Below, in pieces: positions 38,879 to 47,934 of a stretch of 64,000 nucleotides of DNA. The notes beneath the pieces were generated by a model. That model searched no databases, was not told where the DNA came from, and saw only the letters and a list, made by a program, of their open reading frames with translations. The translations under genes and the position numbers were made by a program. The stretch lies in contig NZ_PTXN01000004.1 in NCBI RefSeq assembly GCF_012726345.1, positions 212,101 to 276,100 of the forward strand. The letters run 5' to 3'. The DNA is from Marinomonas sp. UCMA 3892. GTDB taxonomy: Bacteria > Pseudomonadota > Gammaproteobacteria > Pseudomonadales > Marinomonadaceae. Positions within the stretch are counted from its first letter, which is position 1, and the number at the start of each line of letters is the position of its first letter.

Positions 38879-39017
38879 TATTTTATTTTTAATGCCAATC
38901 GATTCTATGGTTGTTAGAGATTTTGTTATTGGTGGCTATTAATTAATCAAGTTGCGTGATTAAATCAAAATCATCTTTATACCATTCAAAAATAATATTA
39001 AAAATGGATGTTGCCCG

Positions 39018-40148
39018 ATGAAGGAATTAACTCGAACTGCGCTGTATTGTGCCATGTTTATTGCTGTCGGCGCGGTCGCGGGTTTGCTGGGGCCGAGTTT
39101 GATTTACTTGGCCGATTTAATTGATGCCTCTGTTGCTGAAATCTCAATTGTTTTTACTGCACGTGCTATTGGTAATATTCTCGGCGCTTTGTTGGCGGGG
39201 AGGATGTTTGATCGCTGGCAAGGTCATCATTATCTTATTGTTATGTTGCTCTGCATGATTACCGGATTGGTGCTGGTGCCCTTTTCGACCAGTTTATCTA
39301 TGTTGATTGTGCTGTTTTTCTTGCTAGGCGCGACAGAAGTATCGGCTAATGCGGGTGGCAATATGATGATGCTGTGGCTGCATAAAGAAAAAGTTGGCTC
39401 TTATGTCACCATTTTGCATTTGTGTCACAGTGCTGGATCTATGCTTGCACCTTTGATTTTGGTGTTCGCTCAGTGGACGGGGCATGGTTATGGTGCAGGC
39501 TATTGGATGGTGGCGCTGTACGCTTTGTTACTGCCATTGTTGTTATGGCGACAACCGAGTCCAACCTTCGAAGTCAGAGCCAGTGAAGTAGTTCCAGCGA
39601 CAAAACAAAAAGCGACATTTTTGGCATTTCTAATGGTCATCTTCTTGTATGTGGGTTTTGAAATAACCATCGCTGGTTGGATCAGTACTTATGCTGTTCT
39701 GTCTGGTGAAGATCAAAATACCGCGGCTATTTTGGTTACTTGGTTCTTTGTGAGTTTGTCGTTGGGTCGTTTGTTCTCGGTATTTTTATTACGTTGGATT
39801 ACGCCTCGACAAGGCATCTATGGTTTGCTGGTAGTGAGTTTCAGCGGAAGTTTGATGATGATTTTTTCTGATGCTTCGTTAGTGGTAATTGCCTTATGGC
39901 TGGGTTTGGGGTGTTCGGCATTCTTTCCAATGTTGTTCTCCTATGCCAACAGCATTATGGCGCTCAATGGCAAACGCACGGGTTACGTTTTTGTATGCTG
40001 TGGATTAGGTGCTTTGGTGGCTCCGTCGTTAACTGGGCCAATTATCGAGCTTTTTAGTGCCGCAGCGTTCCCGTATCTTTTATTGGTTCTAGCGTTATTA
40101 ATAGCGTTTAGCTGGCAAAGATTGGCTGGAATGACGCGTGGCAGTTAG
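39018..40148 (+). CDS. MFS transporter, possible siderophore exporter or uptake partner
   Basis: The protein has 376 residues with about 12 membrane helices and the MFS A-motif variant GRMFDRWQGHH between helices 2 and 3. A second signature-like loop (GRLFSVFLLRWITPRQ) is in the C-terminal half. The compact form with short loops resembles the FHS/MFSD4 group. It is divergent from the siderophore regulator across a Fur-box-like site, suggesting a role in siderophore or iron-related transport; substrate is unknown. Confidence 0.75.
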   Translation: MKELTRTALYCAMFIAVGAVAGLLGPSLIYLADLIDASVAEISIVFTARAIGNILGALLAGRMFDRWQGHHYLIVMLLCMITGLVLVPFSTSLSMLIVLFFLLGATEVSANAGGNMMMLWLHKEKVGSYVTILHLCHSAGSMLAPLILVFAQWTGHGYGAGYWMVALYALLLPLLLWRQPSPTFEVRASEVVPATKQKATFLAFLMVIFLYVGFEITIAGWISTYAVLSGEDQNTAAILVTWFFVSLSLGRLFSVFLLRWITPRQGIYGLLVVSFSGSLMMIFSDASLVVIALWLGLGCSAFFPMLFSYANSIMALNGKRTGYVFVCCGLGALVAPSLTGPIIELFSAAAFPYLLLVLALLIAFSWQRLAGMTRGS

Positions 40149-40160
40149 CTATTGCATCTG

Positions 40161-40200
40161 AATACCTTGTTAGTGAATGTCTACTAACAAGGTATTTTTT
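40161..40200 (+). terminator. Terminator after the MFS gene
   Basis: AATACCTTGTTAGT, an 8-base loop, ACTAACAAGGTATT, then TTTT. It also lies before the convergent gmhB end. Confidence 0.85.
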
Positions 40201-40224
40201 AGATTATAAATTCTCTATATTCGG

Positions 40225-40782
40225 TTAGCTGTATTTGTGCAGTGTCGCAATGGTGAATGCCGCAAGATCGGTGTAGACGCTGAATGGGAAGTCTATCGTC
40301 TTGTACTGTGTTTCACGGCCCTTTCCTGTCAAAACTAATACTGGTGAACAACCACGAGCATTTCCTGCCTGAAGATCTCGTAGAGAGTCTCCGACCATAA
40401 TAGCTGGGTGATCTTCGAAGGATAAACCTAATTCTGCTTCAATCGCCTCAATCATACCGCTTTTGGGTTTGCGGCAGTTGCAGTTATCATCTGGGCCATG
40501 AGGGCAGTATTGAATGCCATCCACTTTACCGCCTTCTGCTTCGACTAGCATGGTCATTTTATCGTGCATGGCATGCAGTGTGGCTTCGTCATAATAGCCA
40601 CGAGCAATGCCTGATTGGTTAGTTATCACAAAGACTTTAAAGCCTGCCTTGGACAAGGCTGCAATGGATTTAATGCTGCCAGAAATCGGCTGCCATTCAT
40701 CGACAGATTTTACATAAGCGTCTGAGTCTTGGTTAATGACGCCGTCTCGGTCTAATAGAATGATGGGTTTAATTTGCGCCAT
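40225..40782 (-). CDS. gmhB: D-glycero-beta-D-manno-heptose-1,7-bisphosphate 7-phosphatase
   Basis: The protein has 185 residues, HAD superfamily: LLDRDGVINQDS (Asp nucleophile and general acid), VITNQSGIARGY, CPHGPDDNCNCRKPKSGM (zinc loop with His and three Cys typical of GmhB) and MVGDSLRDLQAG. It removes the 7-phosphate in ADP-heptose synthesis for the LPS core. The gene stands alone here, as it often does. Confidence 0.92.
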   Translation of the reverse strand: MAQIKPIILLDRDGVINQDSDAYVKSVDEWQPISGSIKSIAALSKAGFKVFVITNQSGIARGYYDEATLHAMHDKMTMLVEAEGGKVDGIQYCPHGPDDNCNCRKPKSGMIEAIEAELGLSFEDHPAIMVGDSLRDLQAGNARGCSPVLVLTGKGRETQYKTIDFPFSVYTDLAAFTIATLHKYS

Positions 40783-40843
40783 GGGAATGCCTTTTTTGAA
40801 TTATATTATTTGTTTCGTTGCTATTTCATCATGATGTTGAGCG

Positions 40844-41317
40844 TTATTTTGCTTCACCAATCGCTGCGAAGATGGCGTTACGACAGGCGCGGCTAAGATC
40901 ATTTGGCGCTAGGCCGATATCCAGTCCTCGCTGTCCGCCGCTGACATAGATTTTTTCAAATGCCTGCGCACTTTGGTCAATACAAGTGATGAGGCTTTTC
41001 TTTTGCCCTACTGGGCTGATACCGCCAACCAAATAACCAGTAAGGCGCTCTGCATCTTTCACGTCTGCCATGTGCAATTTTTTAACGCCTAGTGCACTAG
41101 CCGCTCGTTTTAAATTTAAGGTACCTGTCACTGGCACAATGGTAACGAAGGTGTTTTTGTCGTCGGTGACTAATAGAGTCTTGAACACACAAGCAGGATC
41201 GAGATCGAGTTTCTCTGCGGCCTCTTCGCCAAAATTAGAACAATGTGGATCGTGTTCATATTCGTGAATACTAAACGCAATCTTCAGTTTTTTAAGTTGG
41301 TTAATCGCCGGTGTCAC
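40844..41317 (-). CDS. ybaK: Cys-tRNA(Pro)/Cys-tRNA(Cys) deacylase YbaK
   Basis: The protein has 157 residues of the YbaK/EbsC editing fold: ACVFKTLLVTDD, VPVTGTLNLKRAASALG, and GYLVGGISPVGQKK with the conserved active-site Lys of YbaK. It hydrolyses Cys mischarged to tRNA(Pro). It lies between gmhB and the core trkH gene in the same direction. Confidence 0.9.
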   Translation of the reverse strand: MTPAINQLKKLKIAFSIHEYEHDPHCSNFGEEAAEKLDLDPACVFKTLLVTDDKNTFVTIVPVTGTLNLKRAASALGVKKLHMADVKDAERLTGYLVGGISPVGQKKSLITCIDQSAQAFEKIYVSGGQRGLDIGLAPNDLSRACRNAIFAAIGEAK

Positions 41318-41356
41318 TATTTTAATCCTTACGTGTTATCTAATTTTTAGTGCTTT

Positions 41357-42805
41357 CTATTTTTGCCAGAACATTGGTGTGAATAATACCAACAAGGTAA
41401 ATACTTCCAAACGGCCCAACAACATAGAAAAACACAGCATCCATTTTGCAGGATCGCTGACGCTGGTGAAACTGGAAGCTACATCACCCAAACCTGGACC
41501 TAGGTTATTTAATGTCGCAGCAACCGCAGACCATGCTGTTACCTGATCTAACCCTGTTGCCATTAGGCCAATCATTAGTACTACGTAAACCAATAAGTAC
41601 GCTGAGAAGAATCCCCATACCGCAGACACAACTCTTTCATTAATGGCCTTGCCGCCAACCTTAACTGGAATAACAGCATTTGGGTGGATTAAACGTTTGA
41701 TCTCTCGCATACCTTGTTTGAGGATAAGGAGTATACGAATTACCTTCATACCGCCACCAGTTGAACTTGCACAACCGCCGACAAACGATGTAACGATCAA
41801 TAAGAAGGGTAAGAAATGCGGCCAGCTAGCAAAGTCTGATGTACTGAAACCGGACGTTGTCGCGATAGATACACTTTCAAATACTGCATAGCGTATCGAG
41901 GTACTCCAATCGTAAGTCGACGTCATGGCGAGTACGAGAATCGCCAAGATAACCGTACTGGAAAGTATCAATAAAAAGAAACGCGCTTCCGGATCTTTAA
42001 AATAATGCCACACGCTTTTGTGACGCCAAGCGTAGAAATGCAGAGCAAAGTTGAACGCAGATACAATCATAAAGAAGGTACAAATCATCTCAATAGCGAC
42101 ACTATTGAAATAACCAATACTCTCATCATGAGTCGAGAACCCACCAATAGCCACTGTTGAGAAACTATGACAAATCGCATCGAACAAACTCATTCCGGCG
42201 ATCCAATAACCCAAGGCACAAACGCTGGTTAAGGTCGCATAAATGTACCAAAGTGCTTTCGCTGTTTCGGCAATTCGTGGCGTGAGTTTAGTATCTTTTA
42301 CGGGCCCCGGTGTTTCCGCGCGATACAGCTGCATACCACCGATACCCAACATCGGCATGATGGCAACGGCCAATACGATGATACCCATGCCACCTAACCA
42401 AGTAAGTAACTGGCGATAAAACAGAATTGATTGAGGTAAAGCATCAATGCCAGTGAGGATAGTTGCCCCTGTAGTAGTGAGTCCAGAAATAGATTCGAAC
42501 AAGGCATCGGTAAAGGTTAAGTCTGGCGTTTCAGCTAAGAAGAAAGGCACCGAACCGAACAAGCCTAGTACAGTCCAGAAAAGCACAGTGACTAAGAAAC
42601 CGTCACGAATTTTTAACTCCCCACGTTCATTCCGAACTGGGAACCATAGAAGAAAGCCACCTAATAAATTTACGCCCAACGCATAAAGAAACGCATTAAG
42701 TGCGCCATCAGAATAAATCAAAGAAACGATAATGGGTGGAATCAGCGAGACACTAAATACCATTACCAATAATCCGATGACACGTAAAATAACACTAAAA
42801 TGCAT
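41357..42805 (-). CDS. trkH: TrkH-family K+ uptake protein (core copy)
   Basis: The protein has 482 residues with about ten membrane helices. Pore loops are visible (SISGLTTTGATI, STVAIGGFSTHDES, SIATTSGFSTSDF, NNLGPGLGDV), as is GGCASSTGGGMKVIRILLILKQGMREIKRLIHPNA. It pairs with TrkA, encoded about 100 bases upstream in the same direction, for housekeeping K+ import. The island copy at 18.4 kb is clearly related but diverged. Confidence 0.93.
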   Translation of the reverse strand: MHFSVILRVIGLLVMVFSVSLIPPIIVSLIYSDGALNAFLYALGVNLLGGFLLWFPVRNERGELKIRDGFLVTVLFWTVLGLFGSVPFFLAETPDLTFTDALFESISGLTTTGATILTGIDALPQSILFYRQLLTWLGGMGIIVLAVAIMPMLGIGGMQLYRAETPGPVKDTKLTPRIAETAKALWYIYATLTSVCALGYWIAGMSLFDAICHSFSTVAIGGFSTHDESIGYFNSVAIEMICTFFMIVSAFNFALHFYAWRHKSVWHYFKDPEARFFLLILSSTVILAILVLAMTSTYDWSTSIRYAVFESVSIATTSGFSTSDFASWPHFLPFLLIVTSFVGGCASSTGGGMKVIRILLILKQGMREIKRLIHPNAVIPVKVGGKAINERVVSAVWGFFSAYLLVYVVLMIGLMATGLDQVTAWSAVAATLNNLGPGLGDVASSFTSVSDPAKWMLCFSMLLGRLEVFTLLVLFTPMFWQK

Positions 42806-42909
42806 ACTTGCTTCCTAGAACCCGACGTTATTCTTATGTCGAGCTGTTGTTAAAAATTAGATGAAGCTAATTGAGATTGGCTTCTATTTTTTGCTAAAAA
42901 GCGTTCAAA

Positions 42910-44283
42910 TTAAAAGAAGGTTAAACCCACTTGGAAGAGCTGCTCAACCGCTGGGATTTGTTTTTTGTTGGTCACGAAAATGATGACGTGATCTTCTGCT
43001 TGGATCACCAATTCGCTGGTGGCAACAATCAAATCGTCTTCACGAACGATGGCGCCAATAGTTGCGCCTTCAGGCAAATTCAAATTGGCGATACTGCGAC
43101 CAACGACTTTTGAAGAACGATAATCACCGTGTGCGACCGCCTCTAATGCTTCTGCGGCACCTTTGCGCATCGAGTGTACGTTTACCACGTCTCCGCGTCG
43201 GATATAACTTAGTAGCGAACTTATAGTGGTTTGTTGTGGCGAAATCGCAATGTCGATCATGCCTTCTTGAACAATGTCTACGTAAGCTGGGTTATTGATG
43301 ATGGTCATAACTGTGCGAACACCGAGTACTTTTGCCAGCATGGAAGACATGATATTGGCTTCATCGTTATTGGTTAACGCACAGAATACGTCTGTGGATT
43401 CGATGTTTTCTTCAAGCAGTAATTCCTGCTTAGATGCATCGCCGTTTAGTACTATGGTGTTGTCCAAAGTTTCAGACAAATAACGGCAGCGTTCAGGATC
43501 ACGTTCGATGATTTTAACGCGGTATTCTTTTTCTAAACTCTGTGCCAAACGCTCACCAATGTTACCGCCACCAGCGATGATGATGCGTCGATAAGGAACA
43601 TCCAATGGACGCAATTCACTCATCACATCTAATACATCTCGTTGAGCCGTTAGAAAAAAGACTTCGTCGTTGGCACGGATTTGTGTGTTGCCGTCAGGAG
43701 AAATAGATTTACCATCACGGTAAATCGCTGCAATACGAGTTTGGATTGATGGCATGTGTTCTTTCAAGAAGCTGATTGGTTGGTCTATCAGTGGACCACC
43801 CTTTTCCGCTTTGACTACAACTAGCTGTACTTTACCTTCCGCAAATTCCATAACCTGCAAAGCGCCTGGATAACGAATCAAACGGCTTAAATGTTTAGTT
43901 ACTTCTTTTTCTGGGCTGATACGAACATCCATAGGAATGGCTGAATCAACAAAGAGTTCTGGATAATTTGCATAAGCGCTAGAACGGACACGACCTATTT
44001 TAGTCGGTGTTTTAAATAAGGTATGAGCAATCTGGCAGGCGATCATATTAGTTTCGTCTTGGTTGCTCACCGCAATCAGCATGTCGGCATCGTTGCAACC
44101 AGCTTGATCTAGTACCGCAGGATGTGAACCACTGCCCTCAACCGTTTGAATGTCGAGACGATCTTGCAGTTCTCTAAGGCGGGTTAAATCTGTATCAATG
44201 ACGGTAATATCGTTATCTTCACTTGCCAAGTTTTCCGCAAGCGTGGCGCCAACCTGCCCCGCGCCTATAATGATGATTTTCAT
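42910..44283 (-). CDS. trkA: Trk system NAD-binding regulatory protein TrkA
   Basis: The protein has 457 residues with two RCK_N domains: MKIIIIGAGQVGATLAENLA at the start and RRIIIAGGGNIGERLAQSLE near 233. Each is followed by an RCK_C domain. It binds NAD(H)/ATP and gates TrkH. It follows rsmB in the def-fmt-rsmB-trkA-trkH arrangement, common in gammaproteobacteria. The 430-base gap to rsmB is unusually long and holds the terminator, parS-like site and tandem repeat described separately. Confidence 0.97.
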   Translation of the reverse strand: MKIIIIGAGQVGATLAENLASEDNDITVIDTDLTRLRELQDRLDIQTVEGSGSHPAVLDQAGCNDADMLIAVSNQDETNMIACQIAHTLFKTPTKIGRVRSSAYANYPELFVDSAIPMDVRISPEKEVTKHLSRLIRYPGALQVMEFAEGKVQLVVVKAEKGGPLIDQPISFLKEHMPSIQTRIAAIYRDGKSISPDGNTQIRANDEVFFLTAQRDVLDVMSELRPLDVPYRRIIIAGGGNIGERLAQSLEKEYRVKIIERDPERCRYLSETLDNTIVLNGDASKQELLLEENIESTDVFCALTNNDEANIMSSMLAKVLGVRTVMTIINNPAYVDIVQEGMIDIAISPQQTTISSLLSYIRRGDVVNVHSMRKGAAEALEAVAHGDYRSSKVVGRSIANLNLPEGATIGAIVREDDLIVATSELVIQAEDHVIIFVTNKKQIPAVEQLFQVGLTFF

Positions 44284-44557
44284 AGTCTGCCTTAGAGCGT
44301 GATTTGTTTTCGGCTCTTTGTTTAGTGTATTAATTTAAATGTCAAAATTGAGTCGTGTGATCAATCGAGCATGCATATTTTTTGCTCGAATCAAGTAGAG
44401 CAAGTTTACCCACATAAGGACAATTATTTAACTTGAACTTGATAAATACTCGTAATTATTTTGGATGATCATGTAATGAGATTTTTTTTGTTACTTATCG
44501 AGTGTTGAAACTGAGAGGCAAGTTCGCAACCAGCAAGGAATAATATTAATTTGACGC

Positions 44558-44613
44558 AAAAAAATGCCCAACAAACTGTGTTTCATGTGAAACAATGTAT
44601 TGGGCATTTTTAT
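44558..44613 (-). terminator. Large hairpin terminator after rsmB
   Basis: AAAAATGCCCAA pairs with TTGGGCATTTTT. The enclosed segment contains a second dyad that is a parS-like site. A/T runs flank both sides. It lies between rsmB and trkA. Confidence 0.75.
44579..44594. promoter_or_regulatory. parS: parS-like ParB-binding site 1
   Basis: TGTTTCATGTGAAACA, one base different from the widespread chromosomal parS TGTTTCACGTGAAACA. It lies within the loop of the large terminator after rsmB. Confidence 0.65.
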
Positions 44614-44648
44614 AAAACGACCTATATTTCAGTCGTTTGCTTGATATG

Positions 44649-44690
44649 ATCTGTATCTGTATCTGTATCTGTATCTGTATCTGTATCTGT
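44649..44690. repeat. Hexanucleotide tandem repeat (ATCTGT)x7
   Basis: Seven perfect consecutive copies of ATCTGT, followed by a T-run, lie 27 bases downstream of the rsmB stop codon. Copy number is likely variable by slipped-strand replication. It is non-coding, so any effect would be on rsmB mRNA 3' end or on a promoter for trkA. Confidence 0.9.
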
Positions 44691-44716
44691 TTTTTATTTC
44701 TATTTACTAGGACGGC

Positions 44717-46105
44717 TTAAGCTTTTTGAAGAAGGCAGTAGTAGAAACCATCGTGACCATTTGCTTGCGGAAATAATTGTCGACCGTGACTAACAGGAAT
44801 TCCCCACTCTACTGCAAGATCCGCCGCCAAAGAATTTAGTGCGACTTCTTTCGCGTCTTCTTGGTTTGCTAAGAAGTGCTGGATTTGTTGTTCGTTTTCT
44901 TCTGGCATCAAAGAACAAGTTGCGTACAACATGAAGCCACCAGACTTTAACGTTGTCCAAACCTTGTTAAGAATCTCTCGCTGGATGATAACGAGATCAT
45001 CAATGTCGGCTGGCTTTCGATTGATCTTAATATCTGGGTTACGACGAATAACACCTGTCGCAGTACAAGGAACGTCGAGTAGAATTTTGTCGAAATGTTC
45101 GCCATCCCACCATGCATCAAGGTCGCTAGCATCCGCACAAATCAGTTGCGCCGAATAGCCAAGGCGCTCTAAATTGGATTCGATTTTTTCCATGCGCCAA
45201 GATTCTAGTTCAACGGCAGTTAGTTCCATTGAGCTTAGTCCTGCAGAATTGGCTTTCTCTAACAAGTGGCCTGTTTTTCCTCCAGGTGCTGCGCAAGCAT
45301 CCAATACTTTTTCGCCTGCTTTGGGCGATAAAATATGTGCTGAAAGCTGAGCTGCTTCATCTTGAACACTAACATACCCATCATCAAAACCTGGTAGCTC
45401 TCCTACTCGAACGGCATTTTTTAGGTATAAAGCTGAATCTGAAAACTCGCCTTTTTCTGTATTTATACCCAAATCTAGAAGTTGCTCCTTGTATGTTTCA
45501 CGTGAAACGAGACTCTCGTTTACGCGAATACACATCGGCGGATGTGTGTTGCTGGCTTCAATAATTTCTTCAAGATGCTCAGGCCAATGTTTATTAAAAC
45601 GCTTCACTAGCCATTTCGGCATGTTGAATTCTACAGAAGGTTGAGTTTCTAGAATCTCAACTATGTCGTCAGCCTCTCTTTGGTAACGGCGTAGTACCGC
45701 ATTCATTAACTTGGTTGCCCAGTCTTTATTTAAGATCCGGCACGCTTCTACTGTTTCGTTTACTGCTGCATGATCAGGTGTGTTCATGTAAGTTAATTGA
45801 TACAAACCTAAAAGTAAGACAGCGTATAAATCTGTGTCCTTTTCTTCAAAAGGGTGCGCCAATAAATGCAAGGCAATGCTGTTTAATCTTGGATACTGAC
45901 GACACACACCAAAGCATAACTCTTTAAGCATTGGCGCATGTTCACTTGCTACGTCTAGTTGATGACGAGCCAGTTGCGTACTAAGCGAACCCTGTTGAAG
46001 TAGGATATTAGTAATGACTTTAATCGCAACTTGGCGAGCGCTTTGTTGCCCAGTACTTTTGCTAGACTGACTTGTGTTGGATGGGAAGCTATTGTCGTGG
46101 TTCAT
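44717..46105 (-). CDS. rsmB: 16S rRNA (cytosine-967-C5)-methyltransferase RsmB
   Basis: The protein has 462 residues. The N-terminal NusB-like RNA-binding domain (about 25-150) precedes the SAM domain: DACAAPGGKTGHLLEKA, DVPCTATGVIRRNPDIK and LYATCSLMPEENEQQI, where the two Cys are the catalytic pair. It methylates C967 in 16S rRNA. The start overlaps the fmt stop by four bases, so the two genes are coupled. A parS-like site lies inside the gene. Confidence 0.96.
   Translation of the reverse strand: MNHDNSFPSNTSQSSKSTGQQSARQVAIKVITNILLQQGSLSTQLARHQLDVASEHAPMLKELCFGVCRQYPRLNSIALHLLAHPFEEKDTDLYAVLLLGLYQLTYMNTPDHAAVNETVEACRILNKDWATKLMNAVLRRYQREADDIVEILETQPSVEFNMPKWLVKRFNKHWPEHLEEIIEASNTHPPMCIRVNESLVSRETYKEQLLDLGINTEKGEFSDSALYLKNAVRVGELPGFDDGYVSVQDEAAQLSAHILSPKAGEKVLDACAAPGGKTGHLLEKANSAGLSSMELTAVELESWRMEKIESNLERLGYSAQLICADASDLDAWWDGEHFDKILLDVPCTATGVIRRNPDIKINRKPADIDDLVIIQREILNKVWTTLKSGGFMLYATCSLMPEENEQQIQHFLANQEDAKEVALNSLAADLAVEWGIPVSHGRQLFPQANGHDGFYYCLLQKA
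45494..45509. promoter_or_regulatory. parS: parS-like ParB-binding site 2 (inside rsmB)
   Basis: TGTTTCACGTGAAACG matches parS at 15 of 16 bases, with the full GTTTCACGTGAAAC palindromic core. It is about 18.5 kb from dnaA, inside a coding region as is often the case for parS. Confidence 0.8.
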
Positions 46106-47100
46106 GCTGTTTGCTCGATAAGTCCAAGGCGTTGGCCAATTTCTAGGGCGGCTTTGTTTTTACCGTTTAGGGCGTCTTGCACTTTCATGCGCTTGCCGCC
46201 CGCAAATTGGATCTCAGTAATAAGGATAGAACCTTGCCCTGTGGCAACGATAATGCCCTCTTTGCTAACCACCAAAATATCGCCTGGTGTGGAAGCTTCA
46301 TCGCTTACGCTGGCAATGTGTGCCGCATGGATTTTCATTACACCAGCAAGGCTGTTGGTGTAAGCAACAGGCCAAGGAGATAAACCGCGAATTTGACGCT
46401 CGATCAATTCTGCCGAAGATGACCAGTTCACATCGCCCTCTTGCTTGGTGAGTTTCGCGGCGTAGCAAGTAAGACTTTCATCTTGTTGCTCAGGAACTAA
46501 TGTTCCGGCTTTGAATTTTTCTAGAGCTTCAATCAGTGTGCTGCCACCAAGAACAGCCAAACGATCGTGCAATGTTTCTGAGGTGTCTGTTGGTTTGATA
46601 TCACAGTATGCTTTTAACAGCATGTCGCCAGTATCCAAGCCAACATCCATTTGCATTATGGTGATGCCGGTTTCGCCATCGCCAGCAATCAAGGACCGAT
46701 GGATAGGAGCTGCACCGCGCCAGCGAGGAAGTAAAGAAGCGTGAACGTTGATGCAACCAAACTTAGGTGTATCCAATACGACTTTTGGCAGGATGATTCC
46801 GTACGCGGCGACAATCATAAGATCGGCTTCTAATGCTGCGAGTTGCGCCTTGTCTTCATCCTGTTTGAAATTTAACGGCTGATAAACAGGAATGTCGTTA
46901 GCGATAGCAAGTTGCTTAACAGGACTCTGAACCAGCTTTTGACCACGGCCTGCTGGACGATCTGGCTGAGTATAAACGCCGACGATCTCATACTGGTTTT
47001 CAGCGTTTGAATCTTTCATCTTTGTTAAAAGTGCTTGCAGGCTGGCAGCAGCGAATTCAGGTGTGCCAGCAAAAACAATACGAAGTGGTGAGGTTGGCAT
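46102..47100 (-). CDS. fmt: Methionyl-tRNA formyltransferase
   Basis: The protein has 332 residues. The N-terminal formyltransferase domain is shown by LRIVFAGTPEFAAASLQAL, NVHASLLPRWRGAAPIHRS with catalytic His, and DVGLDTGDML. The C-terminal OB-like domain binds tRNA. It formylates Met-tRNAi for translation start. It lies after def and overlaps rsmB. Confidence 0.97.
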   Translation of the reverse strand: MPTSPLRIVFAGTPEFAAASLQALLTKMKDSNAENQYEIVGVYTQPDRPAGRGQKLVQSPVKQLAIANDIPVYQPLNFKQDEDKAQLAALEADLMIVAAYGIILPKVVLDTPKFGCINVHASLLPRWRGAAPIHRSLIAGDGETGITIMQMDVGLDTGDMLLKAYCDIKPTDTSETLHDRLAVLGGSTLIEALEKFKAGTLVPEQQDESLTCYAAKLTKQEGDVNWSSSAELIERQIRGLSPWPVAYTNSLAGVMKIHAAHIASVSDEASTPGDILVVSKEGIIVATGQGSILITEIQFAGGKRMKVQDALNGKNKAALEIGQRLGLIEQTA

Positions 47101-47116
47101 AAAGGTTCCTTAACAA

Positions 47117-47140
47117 AAAATCAGGCCAAAGCCTGATTTT
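47117..47140 (-). terminator. Hairpin between def and fmt
   Basis: AAAATCAGGC, a CAAA loop, GCCTGATTTT, with a six-base T-run on the minus strand after the stem. It lies between def and fmt, so fmt-rsmB expression may depend on read-through or a second promoter. Confidence 0.75.
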
Positions 47141-47185
47141 ATAATACGAGTATTAATGATCTATTGGCTAAAAAGAGTCGTCTTC

Positions 47186-47701
47186 TTAGCCTTGTTTTTG
47201 AGCTAGCTTATGGGCTTTTTCTAATTTGCTCTTAATGCGATTACGTTTTAGAGGCGTTAAATAATCGACCATAAGCTTACCGTCTAGATGATCAACTTCA
47301 TGTTGAACACAAACTGCCATTAGCTCATCGACTTCCAACGTGAATGGTTTGCCGTTGCGGTCTAATGCTTTGACTCTTACTTTTGCAGCACGATAAATGT
47401 GCTCGTAAAAACCAGGAACAGACAAGCAGCCTTCTTGGAATTCATTTGGTTCGTCGTCTAATACTTCGAATTCAGGATTAATAAAAACGATCGGCTCATT
47501 ACGTTCTTCTGAAAAATCCATCACGACAAGACGGTGGTGATAATCCACTTGTGTCGCCGCCAAGCCCAAACCATTCTCGTCATACATGGTATCAAGCATG
47601 TCATCGATTTTGGTTTGTAGCTCATCAGTGAACTTGGTAATTGGCTTAGCAATTTTGCGTAAGCGTTTGTCTGGGTATTCAAGTACAGTTAAAACAGCCA
47701 T
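47186..47701 (-). CDS. def: Peptide deformylase
   Basis: The protein has 171 residues from ATG 47701 ([15 protein letters not shown]). The three metal and catalytic motifs are present: [16 protein letters not shown] (Cys ligand) and HEVDHLDGK (His ligands and Glu). It removes the formyl group from nascent peptides. A longer frame begins ten codons earlier but lacks family similarity. Confidence 0.96.
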   Translation of the reverse strand: MAVLTVLEYPDKRLRKIAKPITKFTDELQTKIDDMLDTMYDENGLGLAATQVDYHHRLVVMDFSEERNEPIVFINPEFEVLDDEPNEFQEGCLSVPGFYEHIYRAAKVRVKALDRNGKPFTLEVDELMAVCVQHEVDHLDGKLMVDYLTPLKRNRIKSKLEKAHKLAQKQG

Positions 47702-47934
47702 GATCTTTTCCAACGATGTGTCTTTGTTCATGAGCGGAGACGTTCTCTCCTACTCTTTTCATTGTCTCTATTGTAACGCAAGTCTAGCCGTTGAGCAGTC
47801 TTCTCATGGCGGTTTTTTGGCCAATATGATTGAATAGCTTCTATAGTCAATGACTATTCGCTCTTGGTTTTGTATTTTAAGTAATGGTTTGGGCAAGGAA
47901 TGTCCATGTTTAACACTCAAGGAAGCCGCTTATC

